64,000 bases of DNA, from positions 186,001 through 250,000 of the forward strand of contig NZ_JAXCLA010000008.1 in NCBI RefSeq assembly GCF_034043675.1, given 5' to 3'. A model generated the notes under the pieces. It had not been told where the DNA came from. It searched no databases and saw only the letters and a program-made list of their open reading frames with translations. Both the position numbers and the translations under genes were made by a program. Within the stretch, counting starts at the first letter, position 1; the number at the start of each line of letters is the position of its first letter. The stretch is from KK5 sp034043675. Lineage in GTDB: Bacteria; Pseudomonadota; Gammaproteobacteria; Burkholderiales; Burkholderiaceae_C. Shown piece after piece: positions 10,088-18,813 of the stretch.

Positions 10088-10283
10088 ATCAAGGCTCCTC
10101 GACCTGGCATTGGCGGCAGAGAGTGGGCAATCGCAAGCCGCGCTCTCCAACGATGAAAATTACTTGGGGTCACATACTGCGACGCCTCGGCGCGGGCGCC
10201 TCGCGGCAAGGGCATCAGCCTATCGAAGTGAACGGCTTGGATATCCGGCCGCACCGATCGGTTCAAGCCTGAGGCGAACAGAC

Positions 10284-11204
10284 TTACTTCACTGGAATCT
10301 CATCGGCCTGCCGCGCAAATACGATCTCCACTCGGCGATTCATCTGGCGACCTGCTGGCGTGTCATTGGTGCTCGTCGGCATCTCTTCGCCATGCGCCTT
10401 CGTGCTCAGATGGCCGGCGTTGACGCCGAGACCTACCAATACGGCTTTTACTGCATCGGCGCGTCGCTGGGACAGGTCTCTATTGGAACTGCTGCTGCCG
10501 ACACTGTCGGTGTAGCCCTCGATGCTGGCTGTGTTGTCCGGATTGCGGTTGAAGAAGTCCGCCAGCTTGGCCATATTGCGCGACCCATCGGGGAGCAACT
10601 GCGCCTTCCCGCTGTCGAACAGCACGTCGCCCAAGGTCAGGATCATGCCGCGATCGGTCTTCTTGGCATTGAGCGCCTCGAGTTGCATTTCAAGGTCAGC
10701 CACGTGGGCATCGCGGCGATGGATGCGTTCCGCGCTACGAGCCTTGTCCTGCTGCGAAGCCGCGTCGGCTGCGGCGAGATCGGCTGTCTTTATCGCATTG
10801 TCACGCTCCGACATTGCCAGCTTGCGCTGGGCCTGGTCAGCCTCGTCGGTACGCTGCGCCAGCCGAAGCTTGTCGCGTTCGGCACCGGCTCCCGCGAGCA
10901 GTTGCTGGTCGGCTCTACTGGAAGCGGCGTCTCGCGCGATCGTCACCCGCTGGGAGGTGAGGTAGGCCAGGTGATCAACGCGACTCAGCGTGGCGCCCTC
11001 CCCCCATGCCTGTTCGGCCCTGTGCAGAGAGTCGCCCGCAACTCTGAGCTCGTCCGGTGCCAGCACAGCGACCTGCTGATCGCCGCTGGCGTCGTTGAAA
11101 CGATTGCGAGCCTGGTCGAGGGCGGCACTGCGATTGGGAACGGTGCCACAGGCGGTCATGACCAACGCCACGGCGGCGAGCAACGAAATTCTGGAAGTGT
11201 TCAT
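10284..11204 (-). CDS. OmpA-family lipoprotein with N-terminal DUF4398 region
   Basis: A 306-residue outer-membrane lipoprotein. The lipobox is LVMTAC (acylated Cys about residue 19). A helical DUF4398-like region (about 25-130) is followed by heptad-rich coiled coil and a C-terminal OmpA peptidoglycan-binding domain (from about 185: ILTLGDVLFDSGKAQLLPDGSRNMAKLADFF ... IEGYTDSVGSSSSN ... LSQRRADAV). It probably ties the outer membrane to peptidoglycan. It starts 9 nt after the DUF4398 lipoprotein gene, so both are one operon. Confidence 0.9.
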   Translation of the reverse strand: MNTSRISLLAAVALVMTACGTVPNRSAALDQARNRFNDASGDQQVAVLAPDELRVAGDSLHRAEQAWGEGATLSRVDHLAYLTSQRVTIARDAASSRADQQLLAGAGAERDKLRLAQRTDEADQAQRKLAMSERDNAIKTADLAAADAASQQDKARSAERIHRRDAHVADLEMQLEALNAKKTDRGMILTLGDVLFDSGKAQLLPDGSRNMAKLADFFNRNPDNTASIEGYTDSVGSSSSNRDLSQRRADAVKAVLVGLGVNAGHLSTKAHGEEMPTSTNDTPAGRQMNRRVEIVFARQADEIPVK

Positions 11205-11213
11205 ATCGAGCTC

Positions 11214-11606
11214 TCAGTTGCCTGGCTTTGCATTTCGGCGGAGCTCTTCGCTCAGCACGCGGGCTGCGTCTTGCGAGTCCTTGGCGGCCTTGCGCGACTG
11301 CGTCGACTGTGCATGCATGTCCGCCGCCTGAGCATCGACCTGCGCCTCCTCAGCCAACCACTTGGCACGCTCGTAATCCTTGTCCGCCTCGGCTTGGCGG
11401 GCGAGGGCCAGCTTGGACACCGCCAACTGCAGCTCAGCCGGCGCGTTGGCGCTGTTGGTGCTGGTGCTGGCGTTTTTCACAGCGGCATCGGCGACGATCA
11501 GTTCGGTCGTGGGCATCGGCGTCGTGGCGCAGCCAGCCAACCAGACGGTGCTCGTCAATGCCAGGACCGCCGCTGCTGCAGCGGGCAGTGTTCTATTCAT
11601 GATCAT
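11214..11606 (-). CDS. DUF4398 lipoprotein
   Basis: A 130-residue helical lipoprotein with signal peptide and lipobox (STVWLAGC, Cys about residue 26) followed by the DUF4398 repeat region (AELQLAVSKLALARQAEADKDYERAKWLAEEAQVDAQ). The start at 11606 is chosen because AAGGAA lies six nt before it; an upstream in-frame start would put 15 residues before the signal peptide. It is the first gene of a two-gene operon with the OmpA lipoprotein. Confidence 0.86.
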   Translation of the reverse strand: MIMNRTLPAAAAAVLALTSTVWLAGCATTPMPTTELIVADAAVKNASTSTNSANAPAELQLAVSKLALARQAEADKDYERAKWLAEEAQVDAQAADMHAQSTQSRKAAKDSQDAARVLSEELRRNAKPGN

Positions 11607-11771
11607 GGAGTTCCTTGACTTCCTAACGACAGGATCGAGACCCGGGAGCATCCCGGGCGAGCGATTCCTGAACTGCCAACAGTAGGCCGACTTGCCGATT
11701 CGGTCTGTGCGTTGGCAGACGTTCAGATGATCAGTCGTGCATGGTTGGTGGCGCGGCCCGAGCGTTGCGCC

Positions 11772-12332
11772 TCACTCCGCCTCCGCTGGCGGAGACGTGC
11801 CGAACACGTGGTCCCAAAGGCCGCTACTGACGCCGTAGCAGACAGGTCCCGAACGGCCGTGATGCCAGGCGTGCCAGCGCTTGCGCTGCCTCGCCCAGGC
11901 GAAGCGGCCCAGGCGCCAGTGGTGGGTCGCATGGTGAATCAGGCTGTAGCCGAAGTAGCCGGCCAGCACGCCCAGTGTCAGTGCCTGGGCTCGCCAGGCG
12001 CCCAGCAGCACGAGCGCTGGCAAGAAGACGAACAGGCAGATCAGGCTCGCGCTGAGCCAGGTCGGCGCGCAGATCAGGGCGCGTGGTCGCCGATGATGGG
12101 CGGCGTGCCAGAGGGTGAATGGCCACAGTCCGTGCAACACGAAACGGTGCAGCAAGTATTCGAGCAAGGTCCAGCAGATGAGGCCCAGCAGGACCAAGAG
12201 CACGAGCTCAAATGGATGAGCCCGCGGCGCCATCAGCAGCAGGTGCCCTCCCAGCAGCAGCACCGCTGCGCCGTACAGGATCAGATCGGCACGATAGGCC
12301 ACTCGGCCGTGCTCCATCGACAGGAAACTCAT
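11772..12332 (-). CDS. Fatty acid hydroxylase/sterol desaturase family membrane protein
   Basis: A 186-residue integral membrane protein with about four hydrophobic helices and the histidine clusters that bind the di-iron site: HRFVLH, HAAHH, HHATHH and HAWHH. Family members oxidise lipid acyl chains, sterols or carotenoids; the substrate here is unknown. The ATG at 12332 has GAGGG five nt upstream and is preferred over the ATG at 12344. It diverges from the first Crp/Fnr gene. Confidence 0.86.
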   Translation of the reverse strand: MSFLSMEHGRVAYRADLILYGAAVLLLGGHLLLMAPRAHPFELVLLVLLGLICWTLLEYLLHRFVLHGLWPFTLWHAAHHRRPRALICAPTWLSASLICLFVFLPALVLLGAWRAQALTLGVLAGYFGYSLIHHATHHWRLGRFAWARQRKRWHAWHHGRSGPVCYGVSSGLWDHVFGTSPPAEAE

Positions 12333-12450
12333 GCAAGCCCTCATGAACAGGAATGAAGGCGCGCCTCATGGCTTGACCATGACCACACCCTAGCCGCAGA
12401 GGTGACCTCGATCTGTGCGATGCCGAACATAGCGAAGTGGCACGCGCGCC

Positions 12451-12456
12451 TATAGT
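12451..12456 (+). promoter_or_regulatory. Probable -10 box of the first Crp/Fnr gene
   Basis: TATAGT lies 29 nt before the chosen TTG start and is the best -10 match in the gap. No clear -35 hexamer is seen. It argues against the earlier in-frame GTG at 12437. Confidence 0.4.
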
Positions 12457-12484
12457 CGAGTCATCGAAGTTCCGGGAGCCCGGC

Positions 12485-13204
12485 TTGAACGCGACGGAGG
12501 ATCCCCTCAGCAACCGTCTGCTGGCTCAGTTGTCAGGCGACGAGCGCGCGCGCTGGCTCCCCCTGATGGAAGCGGTAGACCTGCCGCTGGGCCAGGTGCT
12601 ATACGAATCCGGTCGGCCACAAAGCCATGTCTACTTCCCGGGCACGGCAATCGTTTCGCTGCTGTACGTCTTGGAGAACGGCGCCTCGGCCGAGATCGCC
12701 GTCGTCGGCAACGAGGGCCTGGTTGGGATCTCCTTGTTCATGGGCGGTGAAACCACGCCCAGCCGGGCGGTTGTGCAAAGCGCCGGTCGGGGATTTCGGC
12801 TTCGGGCACAGGCAGTGAAGGACGAATTCAATCGTGCAGGACCGGTGATGCATCTACTCCTGCGCTACACGCAGGCACTGATTACGCAGATGGCCCAGAC
12901 GGCCGTCTGCAACCGCCACCATTCCCTGGACCAGCAGCTTTGCCGCTGGCTGCTGCTGAGCCTGGACCGGCTGCTGGGCAACGAGTTGGTGATGACCCAG
13001 GAGCTGATTGCCAACATGCTGGGCGTACGGCGCGAGGGCGTGACCGAAAGCGCCCTGAAGTTGCAGGCAAGCGGGCTGATCCGCTACGCCCGCGGGCATA
13101 TCACGGTGCTGGACCGCCTTGGGCTGGAAGCTCGAACCTGCGAATGCTATGCGGTGGTGCGCGACGAGTACGCGCGCCTGCTGCCCCGGACCGAGCCGGG
13201 CTGA
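12485..13204 (+). CDS. Crp/Fnr-family transcription regulator (copy 1)
   Basis: A 239-residue regulator with an N-terminal cyclic-nucleotide-binding-like barrel and a C-terminal winged helix (ELIANMLGVRREGVTESALKLQASGLIRYARGHI). The TTG start has GGGAG six nt upstream and yields the same length as copy 3 at 43681. The barrel lacks an obvious Fnr cysteine cluster, so the ligand is unknown. Copy 1 and copy 3 share long blocks, for example LLLRYTQALITQMAQTAVC. Copy 2 follows 85 nt downstream on the same strand. Confidence 0.88.
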   Translation: MNATEDPLSNRLLAQLSGDERARWLPLMEAVDLPLGQVLYESGRPQSHVYFPGTAIVSLLYVLENGASAEIAVVGNEGLVGISLFMGGETTPSRAVVQSAGRGFRLRAQAVKDEFNRAGPVMHLLLRYTQALITQMAQTAVCNRHHSLDQQLCRWLLLSLDRLLGNELVMTQELIANMLGVRREGVTESALKLQASGLIRYARGHITVLDRLGLEARTCECYAVVRDEYARLLPRTEPG

Positions 13205-13289
13205 ACTCGCGGGCTTCTCTGTACGCTAGGAAACAGAGACCGAGGCGCAGGCGGCGCAGACTGCGTCACGACGCCCATCTGGAGCCTGC

Positions 13290-13997
13290 GTGCCACCCAA
13301 CAAGAACTATCTGATCGAGTTGCTGCCAAGTGCGGACAGGCAGCGGCTGCTCGCCGCCTGTGAGCAAGTGGAATTACGCCGCTCGCTGGCGCTATACGTA
13401 CCCGGTCAGAGCATCGGTCACGCCTACTTTCCCATCGATGGCGCCATCTCCCTGCTGACACAGTTGGATGGGCATCCCCCGATGCAAGTCGACATGGTGG
13501 GGCGCGAAGGCATGCTCGGTATCCAACTCGCACTGGGGGTGAGGCAAGTGCCCGTACATGCGCTGGTCCTCGGTGACGGCATGGCGTGGCGCCTGGACGC
13601 TGCAGCCATGCGCCGGGAACTGGCGCATGGCGCTGGACTGCGGCACTGCCTCAACCGCTACATCTCAGTGTGCCTCAGCGAGTTCGCGACGGCCGCCGGC
13701 TGCCAGCGTTTTCATGCGTTGGCGCCACGCTTGGCCCGCTGGCTGCTGATGAGTCTGGATCGGCTGGGGAGCATCGAACTGGAGATGACTCATGAGCTGA
13801 TAGCGAACGTGCTGGGCGTGCGACGGGAAGGCGTGACGGAGAGTGCTCTGAAGTTCCAGGCTGACGGATTGATCCGATACGCACGGGGTCGCGTCACCGT
13901 GCTGAATCGCGACGGCCTCGAGACGCGGTCCTGCACCTGCTATGCAGCGTCCAAGCGCGAGTACGGACGGCTGCTGCCACCTATGCCATCTACCTGA
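13290..13997 (+). CDS. Crp/Fnr-family transcription regulator (copy 2)
   Basis: A 235-residue paralogue of the preceding gene with the same architecture: sensor barrel, long helix and winged helix (ELIANVLGVRREGVTESALKFQADGLIRYARGRV). The start is GTG with GGAG five nt upstream. The DNA-recognition helix is almost identical to copy 1, while the sensor half differs strongly; both may bind similar operators but respond to different signals. Confidence 0.88.
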   Translation: MPPNKNYLIELLPSADRQRLLAACEQVELRRSLALYVPGQSIGHAYFPIDGAISLLTQLDGHPPMQVDMVGREGMLGIQLALGVRQVPVHALVLGDGMAWRLDAAAMRRELAHGAGLRHCLNRYISVCLSEFATAAGCQRFHALAPRLARWLLMSLDRLGSIELEMTHELIANVLGVRREGVTESALKFQADGLIRYARGRVTVLNRDGLETRSCTCYAASKREYGRLLPPMPST

Positions 13998-14209
13998 ACC
14001 GTGTTGTGCTCGCTGCAATAGGCAAAGGCGCAGTCGGTAGCTGGCAGTTGGCGCCTGGCGGTGTGCTCGGAGATCGGCATGTCGCCTCGGGGCCTTTGCC
14101 GCGATCACCCGGCCGGCCCTGGAGATTCCGTCGACTCCGTGGGTTGGCGCACCGACGTGCCCCCTTCATGCGCCGAGCATCGGGATAGGACCATGACCAG
14201 GATCCATCG

Positions 14210-14452
14210 ATGAAGGTTCTCACACTGATTGCCGCGGCGGTACTTGCCTCTCTAGGAGCGCTGCTGATTACCTTGCACTACATTGGCTGGGGCCTGGCGC
14301 TCTGGGTTGGTGCGGCGGTGCTGTCCCAGTCCTTCATCATGGCCGCAGTTTGGCGCGACCTGTCCGAACGCCGGCCCGATGGAGCTTGGTCCGCACTAAC
14401 GCCTTCTGCGCTGATTGCCAGCATCCGTCACGTGCTGACGAATCGCCTGTGA
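14210..14452 (+). CDS. Small membrane protein
   Basis: An 80-residue protein with two hydrophobic segments (about residues 2-24 and 27-46), then a short basic tail. AGGA lies eight nt before the ATG. No family is recognised; the position suggests a small stress-associated inner-membrane protein. Confidence 0.55.
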   Translation: MKVLTLIAAAVLASLGALLITLHYIGWGLALWVGAAVLSQSFIMAAVWRDLSERRPDGAWSALTPSALIASIRHVLTNRL

Positions 14453-14577
14453 CCGTCCGGAGATGATCCGATGCCCAGCCATTCCTCACATAGAGTTCGC
14501 TAGCGATTGCTCGCTGCGCAGTCCCAATCTCCGATGCTTGTCCTTGAGGAATCAATGTGATGGCCGTTTCGCGCTGA

Positions 14578-14605
14578 CTTGGCAAGGCTCGCTTGGCAAG
14601 GCTCG
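14578..14605. repeat. 14-bp tandem duplication
   Basis: CTTGGCAAGGCTCG occurs twice in direct succession (14578-14591, 14592-14605) in an intergenic stretch without an identified gene. It looks like a recent slippage duplication. Confidence 0.8.
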
Positions 14606-14738
14606 CAGATCGTTGCGGTACCGGCTCGCACCGCCCATCTCGCGAGTGCTCGGCGAGACTACGATTGGCATGCGGCATGGCTTCAAGACTGCGAGCAGCA
14701 TGATCCGGATCTCGAGCGCATTGCCGCCACGCGTTGGG

Positions 14739-14951
14739 TCAGGCAAGCTCTTTGGACAGCACCTGCAAGATATTCTCGCCAACCGTCGTCAGGCGAAGGC
14801 TCCCACCCCGCCATTCCAGCCAATCCAGGGCAACGTACTCGTCGATGTAGCCGGCCGGTATATCGCAAGCTCGCCTGCGACCTAGCATGGCCACGCTGGT
14901 GGGAAGAGCCTCACGAAGCACCGTTCGTCGAGAGGTCGCCGATACATCCAT
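14739..14951 (-). CDS. Small conserved-looking hypothetical protein
   Basis: A 70-residue protein that starts at an ATG with AAGGAG five nt upstream. The C-terminal half (IPAGYIDEYVALDWLEWRGGSLRLTTVGENILQVL) reads like a small winged-helix or wHTH-like fold, with a possible DNA-binding role; this is a by-eye inference. Confidence 0.6.
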   Translation of the reverse strand: MDVSATSRRTVLREALPTSVAMLGRRRACDIPAGYIDEYVALDWLEWRGGSLRLTTVGENILQVLSKELA

Positions 14952-15085
14952 GATCACTCCTTGCCACCCATTGACGGCGGCTGCGCTGAACCCACGTCAT
15001 CTCGCGTTCATACACGTGACAACTTGGTCATCTTGGTTGTGTCCGCCCCCGGCGTCCGTGCGACACCGCACACAAGCGTCGAGCG

Positions 15086-15286
15086 CTACGAATCAGCGGA
15101 TGGACTGTCTGGTGCCTCAGACTCGCGAACAAGGAGTTCGACAGGGAAGTATTTGGTTTGGACGGAACTGGAGGTATCGACCCAAGTGCAGAGCGCGTGC
15201 TCTCGGCCGTCAAACTCGCGTATTTCCATGACGGACATCAGCGGTCCACCGGATTTGAGGCTGACGATTTCTCCACGACCGTTCAT
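15086..15286 (-). CDS. YodC-family (DUF2158) small protein
   Basis: A 66-residue protein that begins with the family signature GEIVSLKSGGPLMSV and a short beta-rich body (MEIREFDGREHALCTWVDTSS). YodC-type proteins are small and uncharacterised. Upstream in the same frame a longer start exists, but the conserved part starts at the chosen ATG. TTGACA and a TGTACAT-like -10 sequence about 100 nt upstream could be its promoter. Confidence 0.65.
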   Translation of the reverse strand: MNGRGEIVSLKSGGPLMSVMEIREFDGREHALCTWVDTSSSVQTKYFPVELLVRESEAPDSPSADS

Positions 15287-15542
15287 CCCTGATCTCACAG
15301 TTGCTCGGCAAAAGAATAATCCCGCGACCTGAGAGCGGCCTGTAGGACCGCGTCTCGATCGATACGTGCGATCGTCAATGTACAAGCACTGATCGGCTGA
15401 GCAATGTCAACAGAAGGGCCTAAAGGCGCTCCCTCCCAAGTCGCGCCGAGCGGCGTAGCATGCGGACCACCCCTGCCGGCTTTAGCTGCGTGCCTGAAGC
15501 CACACCCTGCAGCCTGGACAGAGCACCGTTTGAGGAGTGCCC

Positions 15543-15767
15543 ATGAGCGCTGTCAGTGAACTGTTTCTGCTCTGGCGGGAAGCGGAGAACGAATTCCATT
15601 GGGCGAGCGCCGACTTGTACCGTGTGGCTATGAACACGAAGGACGGCCCGACCGATGCGCAATTCGACTACACCCAGCATTTAGGCGACATAGCGAAAAA
15701 CCGCCATAGCGCGTATACCGCTGCCATTCGATCGCATGGCCTGCGCTCCGAGGCACAACCGCGCTGA
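15543..15767 (+). CDS. Small hypothetical protein
   Basis: A 74-residue, acidic, probably helical protein (MSAVSELFLLWREAENEFHWASADLYRVAM). The ATG is preceded by GAGGAG at five nt, which selects it over the GTG at 15537. No family recognised. Confidence 0.6.
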   Translation: MSAVSELFLLWREAENEFHWASADLYRVAMNTKDGPTDAQFDYTQHLGDIAKNRHSAYTAAIRSHGLRSEAQPR

Positions 15768-16011
15768 GGGCCAATCTCTGCGTCCAAGGTGACCGGCTTT
15801 CTTGGATCTTCGCGCCGCGTGAGCTTGACTGTGTCTGCCAGATCTGGCCGGAAGATGTTGAGGTCTCACCTGATTTCATACCCAGTCGACCGCAGGCTCA
15901 AGAACACCGACCTCAACTGCACTGGCCGCTTTCGCTGGCGCAGCGCCTTGTGCCTTTCACCAAAGAGCAACCCAAGAAAGTTAAGTAACTATTGGACGAA
16001 TTGAACGACAA
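15768..16011. other. Intergenic stretch without a gene
   Basis: No supported reading frame on either strand. It precedes the sigma-54 promoter at 16012 and would be the place for activator-binding sites, but no clear inverted repeat is seen. Confidence 0.5.
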
Positions 16012-16025
16012 GGCATGACGCTTGC
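16012..16025 (+). promoter_or_regulatory. Sigma-54 promoter before the Asn-rich secreted protein
   Basis: GGCATGACGCTTGC, with -24 GG at 16012-16013, -12 GC at 16024-16025 and a 10-nt spacer. The start is predicted near 16037, 39 nt before the ATG at 16076. Confidence 0.72.
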
Positions 16026-16075
16026 CTTGGCCCTTATGGACAAGACGTCCTTCAACCCATCCAAGGAGTTATCTC

Positions 16076-16426
16076 ATGAAGTTCACCCGCAACCACCTGG
16101 CGACGACTGCCGCCGCCGTTTCCCTGCTGATCGCCACCGGCCTCGGCATTGCACAGTCCAACAACACCCCGGCAACCAACGCCGACACCACGTCGAACGG
16201 ACGCATCGCCAATGGCCAGAGCAACCAGAATCCGAACGACGCCAATGGCACGGCCAACAGCAACAAGATGAACAACGCGGCCAGCAACGCGGCAAACACC
16301 CGGGCCAGCGGCAACGCGATGAACAATGGCAACGGGACCCAGACCGACACGGACAGCACCGCAAACACGAGCGGCACGGACAGCACCATGTCCAACAACC
16401 GCGCGCCGCGTCCGGATCGCAACTGA
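16076..16426 (+). CDS. Secreted Asn/Thr/Asp-rich low-complexity protein
   Basis: A 116-residue protein with a Sec signal peptide (MKFTRNHLATTAAAVSLLIA, cleavage probably after GLGIAQ) and a mature part made almost only of Asn, Ser, Thr, Asp, Gly and Ala (NADTTSNGRIANGQSNQNPN, and so on). This composition suggests an intrinsically disordered, hydrophilic periplasmic or extracellular protein. CAAGGAG precedes the ATG. The stop abuts the converging glycosidase gene. Confidence 0.72.
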   Translation: MKFTRNHLATTAAAVSLLIATGLGIAQSNNTPATNADTTSNGRIANGQSNQNPNDANGTANSNKMNNAASNAANTRASGNAMNNGNGTQTDTDSTANTSGTDSTMSNNRAPRPDRN

Positions 16427-17608
16427 TCAAGCGGCGGGGTGGCCGCGCTGCAGCGTCCTCAGGGCCTGCGCAAAGTCCGGCACCTCGCTCCGCATTCCGT
16501 TGGCAGGCTCAACCTGCCACAGCCCACTTTCGTGCCAGCGCCCGAAGTCGTTCCAATCCGGCCGATCCACCAGCGGATACAGGCACAGGCCGAGCAGGGG
16601 TAGGCCCGCCTCATCATGCACGCGGCGCGCTTCCGCTGCCACCTCACACAGCCACTTTGCCCGCCCGCTGCCCACGTGGCCCGTCTCGGCAATAAACATC
16701 GGCCGGCGATAGCGCTGCCACGCTTCTTCGATCAGCGTACCTAGCGGCAGCCGACGCGGATCGCCCAGGTGCCAGGCCAACGGCGCCGCGGTCACAAGCT
16801 CCCACTGGCTGTTGTGATAGTGGTTCACGCCCACCAGATCCAGCGCCGAGGCGCTGCCGCCCAGGGCCGGCTCCGCGAGGCCCCCGAGCATGTCCCAGGC
16901 CTGCCACTGCCAACTGCGCACATTGGCCGCGGTCTCGTCCAGTTCAGGTCGGCCCGCCGGCGCAACGACGTGGCACAGCGGCTCCACATGCAGGAAGCGG
17001 GCGCGGGGGTCGACCTTGCGGATCGCATCCACCGCGGCCAGTGCCGCACGCACGAGACGCCGCTTGACCTCGTAGCCGCGTAAAAGCTTGTCCTCCATCG
17101 ACACCTCGTGGTGGGTGTTGTCGGGCGGGAACAAGAGCCCGGGCTGTGTGGAGGCCCAGGCCAGATAGCCAATCTCGTTGACGGGCGTGTAGACAGGTGG
17201 CTGGTCCGCCATCGGCCCGAGGCGGCGGGCCACCTCGGCGGCGAAGCGCGCGAAGCGTTCGATCAACCGATCGTCGTGCAGGCACAGGTCCGGCGGCAGG
17301 CCATAGTGCCACAGCGTCCAGAGGATCTGCAGGCCGTAGCGCTGCGCGCAGCGGGCCATTCGCTCGGCGCGGCGAAGGTCGATGGCGCCGCCGCTGCCTT
17401 CGCTGAGCCGCCAGCCGATGCTCTCACGCACGCTGCGCAAGCCCATGTCGGCGGCGCGGCTGAAATCCTCGTCAAGGCGCTCCAGATGGCCGCTCGCGGC
17501 GTGCATGTCCACCGCCTGCCCGGCCGCATTGACGTGGTCGGCGCCCTCGAAGCCTCCACCCCAGAACGAGGCGATCGGCGACGGACGTGCCTGCACAGGC
17601 GCACTCAC
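16427..17608 (-). CDS. GH1-like family glycosidase
   Basis: A 393-residue clan-A glycoside hydrolase, resembling family 1 beta-glucosidases: the acid/base glutamate is E145 (YTPVNEIGY) and the nucleophile E308 (MFIAETG); SFWGGGFEGADH near the N-terminus is typical of this group. No signal peptide, so it acts in the cytoplasm, perhaps trimming or remodelling a glycan made by the neighbouring glycosyltransferases. The GTG start overlaps the upstream stop (GTGA). It is the last gene of a four-gene operon. Confidence 0.82.
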   Translation of the reverse strand: MSAPVQARPSPIASFWGGGFEGADHVNAAGQAVDMHAASGHLERLDEDFSRAADMGLRSVRESIGWRLSEGSGGAIDLRRAERMARCAQRYGLQILWTLWHYGLPPDLCLHDDRLIERFARFAAEVARRLGPMADQPPVYTPVNEIGYLAWASTQPGLLFPPDNTHHEVSMEDKLLRGYEVKRRLVRAALAAVDAIRKVDPRARFLHVEPLCHVVAPAGRPELDETAANVRSWQWQAWDMLGGLAEPALGGSASALDLVGVNHYHNSQWELVTAAPLAWHLGDPRRLPLGTLIEEAWQRYRRPMFIAETGHVGSGRAKWLCEVAAEARRVHDEAGLPLLGLCLYPLVDRPDWNDFGRWHESGLWQVEPANGMRSEVPDFAQALRTLQRGHPAA

Positions 17609-18795
17609 GCGACGAAGTCCGCTGCCACCGGGCGGCGCAGCGGCGTCACCGCCATGGACGTCTCGCTGCCGGCGAGCCGCACCAGCAGTTGCTGGACCTG
17701 CGCCGTGCACCTGTCCAGGTTGAAGTGCTTCAGCACCCGCTGCCGCGCATGCGCGCCGAATTGTGCGCGCAGCGCCGCGTCGGCAAGTAAACCGGCGCAG
17801 CGCCCACCGATGTCGTCGCAATCGCCGGGTGCAACCAGCCAGCCGTCATAGCCGTGCGCGACGATGTCCGGCACCCCGCCGACCCGCGTCGCCACCACCG
17901 GCACGCCGCTCGCCATCGCCTCCATCACGTTCAGCGGCATCGCCTCGGAATGCGACGTGTTGGCCAGCAGGTCGATCTCGCCGTAAAAGCCCGCCATGTC
18001 CTCCACGAGTCCGACGAAGTGAACCCGCTTGTGCAGGCGCAGTTGCCCAATCTCGCGCTCGAGCCCCGCGCGCATCGGACCGTCGCCCGCGATCACTGCA
18101 TGTGCCTGTTTGAGGCGCGCCAGCAGCGGCCAGATCGAGCGCACGAAGACCTCCGGCCCTTTCTCCGGGGAGAGTCGGCCGGCAAAGCCCAGCAGCGGCA
18201 CGTCCGGCGCCAGGCCGAGCCGGGTACGCAGGAGGCCCGACCGCTGTGTGCGCGACCTCGGCTGGAACACCGCGCAGTCCACGCCATTCGGATCAAAGCT
18301 CAGCAACGAGGGCTGCACACCCAGGCCCAGCGCGTGGAAATACGTCTGCCGGCACACCGCGCTCAAGTGGCTGCCGGCGCTGCGGTGCAGTTCCAGGTCA
18401 GCCAGCGTCAACTGCCTCCCGTGTACCGTCGCCAGCACCGGCCGTCCGGCGAGTCGCCCGGCCAGCGCGGCGAGTACGTGCGCATTGGGCAAATGCGCAT
18501 GCAGCAGGTGGACACCCGCATGGCGCACCAGCGAGGCGGCCAGCTGGATCGAGTCCCAGCTCGGGTCTGATGGCATCGGCGTGGCCACAACGTTGGTGCC
18601 CAATGCACGCAGGCGCTCGGCGAACGGCCCTTCGCAAGGCACCAACGCGGAGACGACGAATCGCTCCGGCGGCAGCCGTTCGATCAGCCGTTCGACCCAG
18701 CGTTCCATGCCACCGACGATGGCATTGCCGATCACCTCCAGCACATGGACACGATCGTCGCGCGGCGGCAGCGAGAGTTGTGCATGCATTGGCAT
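17605..18795 (-). CDS. GT4-type glycosyltransferase
   Basis: A 396-residue GT-B glycosyltransferase of the family 4 type: N-terminal acceptor domain with IGNAIVGGMERW, and the donor site PLLGFAGRLSPEKGPE ... NTSHSEAMPLNVMEAMASGVPVVATRVGGVPDIV with the E-x7-E motif. It probably adds a hexose to a cell-surface or exported glycan. GAAGGAGGAAGG precedes the ATG. It lies between an amidohydrolase-family gene and a glycosidase gene in one operon. Confidence 0.88.
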   Translation of the reverse strand: MPMHAQLSLPPRDDRVHVLEVIGNAIVGGMERWVERLIERLPPERFVVSALVPCEGPFAERLRALGTNVVATPMPSDPSWDSIQLAASLVRHAGVHLLHAHLPNAHVLAALAGRLAGRPVLATVHGRQLTLADLELHRSAGSHLSAVCRQTYFHALGLGVQPSLLSFDPNGVDCAVFQPRSRTQRSGLLRTRLGLAPDVPLLGFAGRLSPEKGPEVFVRSIWPLLARLKQAHAVIAGDGPMRAGLEREIGQLRLHKRVHFVGLVEDMAGFYGEIDLLANTSHSEAMPLNVMEAMASGVPVVATRVGGVPDIVAHGYDGWLVAPGDCDDIGGRCAGLLADAALRAQFGAHARQRVLKHFNLDRCTAQVQQLLVRLAGSETSMAVTPLRRPVAADFVA

Positions 18796-18813
18796 TCCTT
18801 CCTCCTTCGTCTC

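Noticed and set aside
11680..11695. GG-N10-GC before the DUF4398 gene (minus strand, CGGCCTACTGTTGGC)
   Set aside because: Spacing fits, but both half-sites have mismatches; too weak to list.
14144..14160. GGCGCACCGACGTGC before the small membrane protein gene
   Set aside because: Spacing is 11 nt and TTGC is not present.
17611..17821. Longer N-terminus of the GH1-like glycosidase
   Set aside because: It reads through the preceding glycosyltransferase in another frame; the GTG in the GTGA overlap is a better start.
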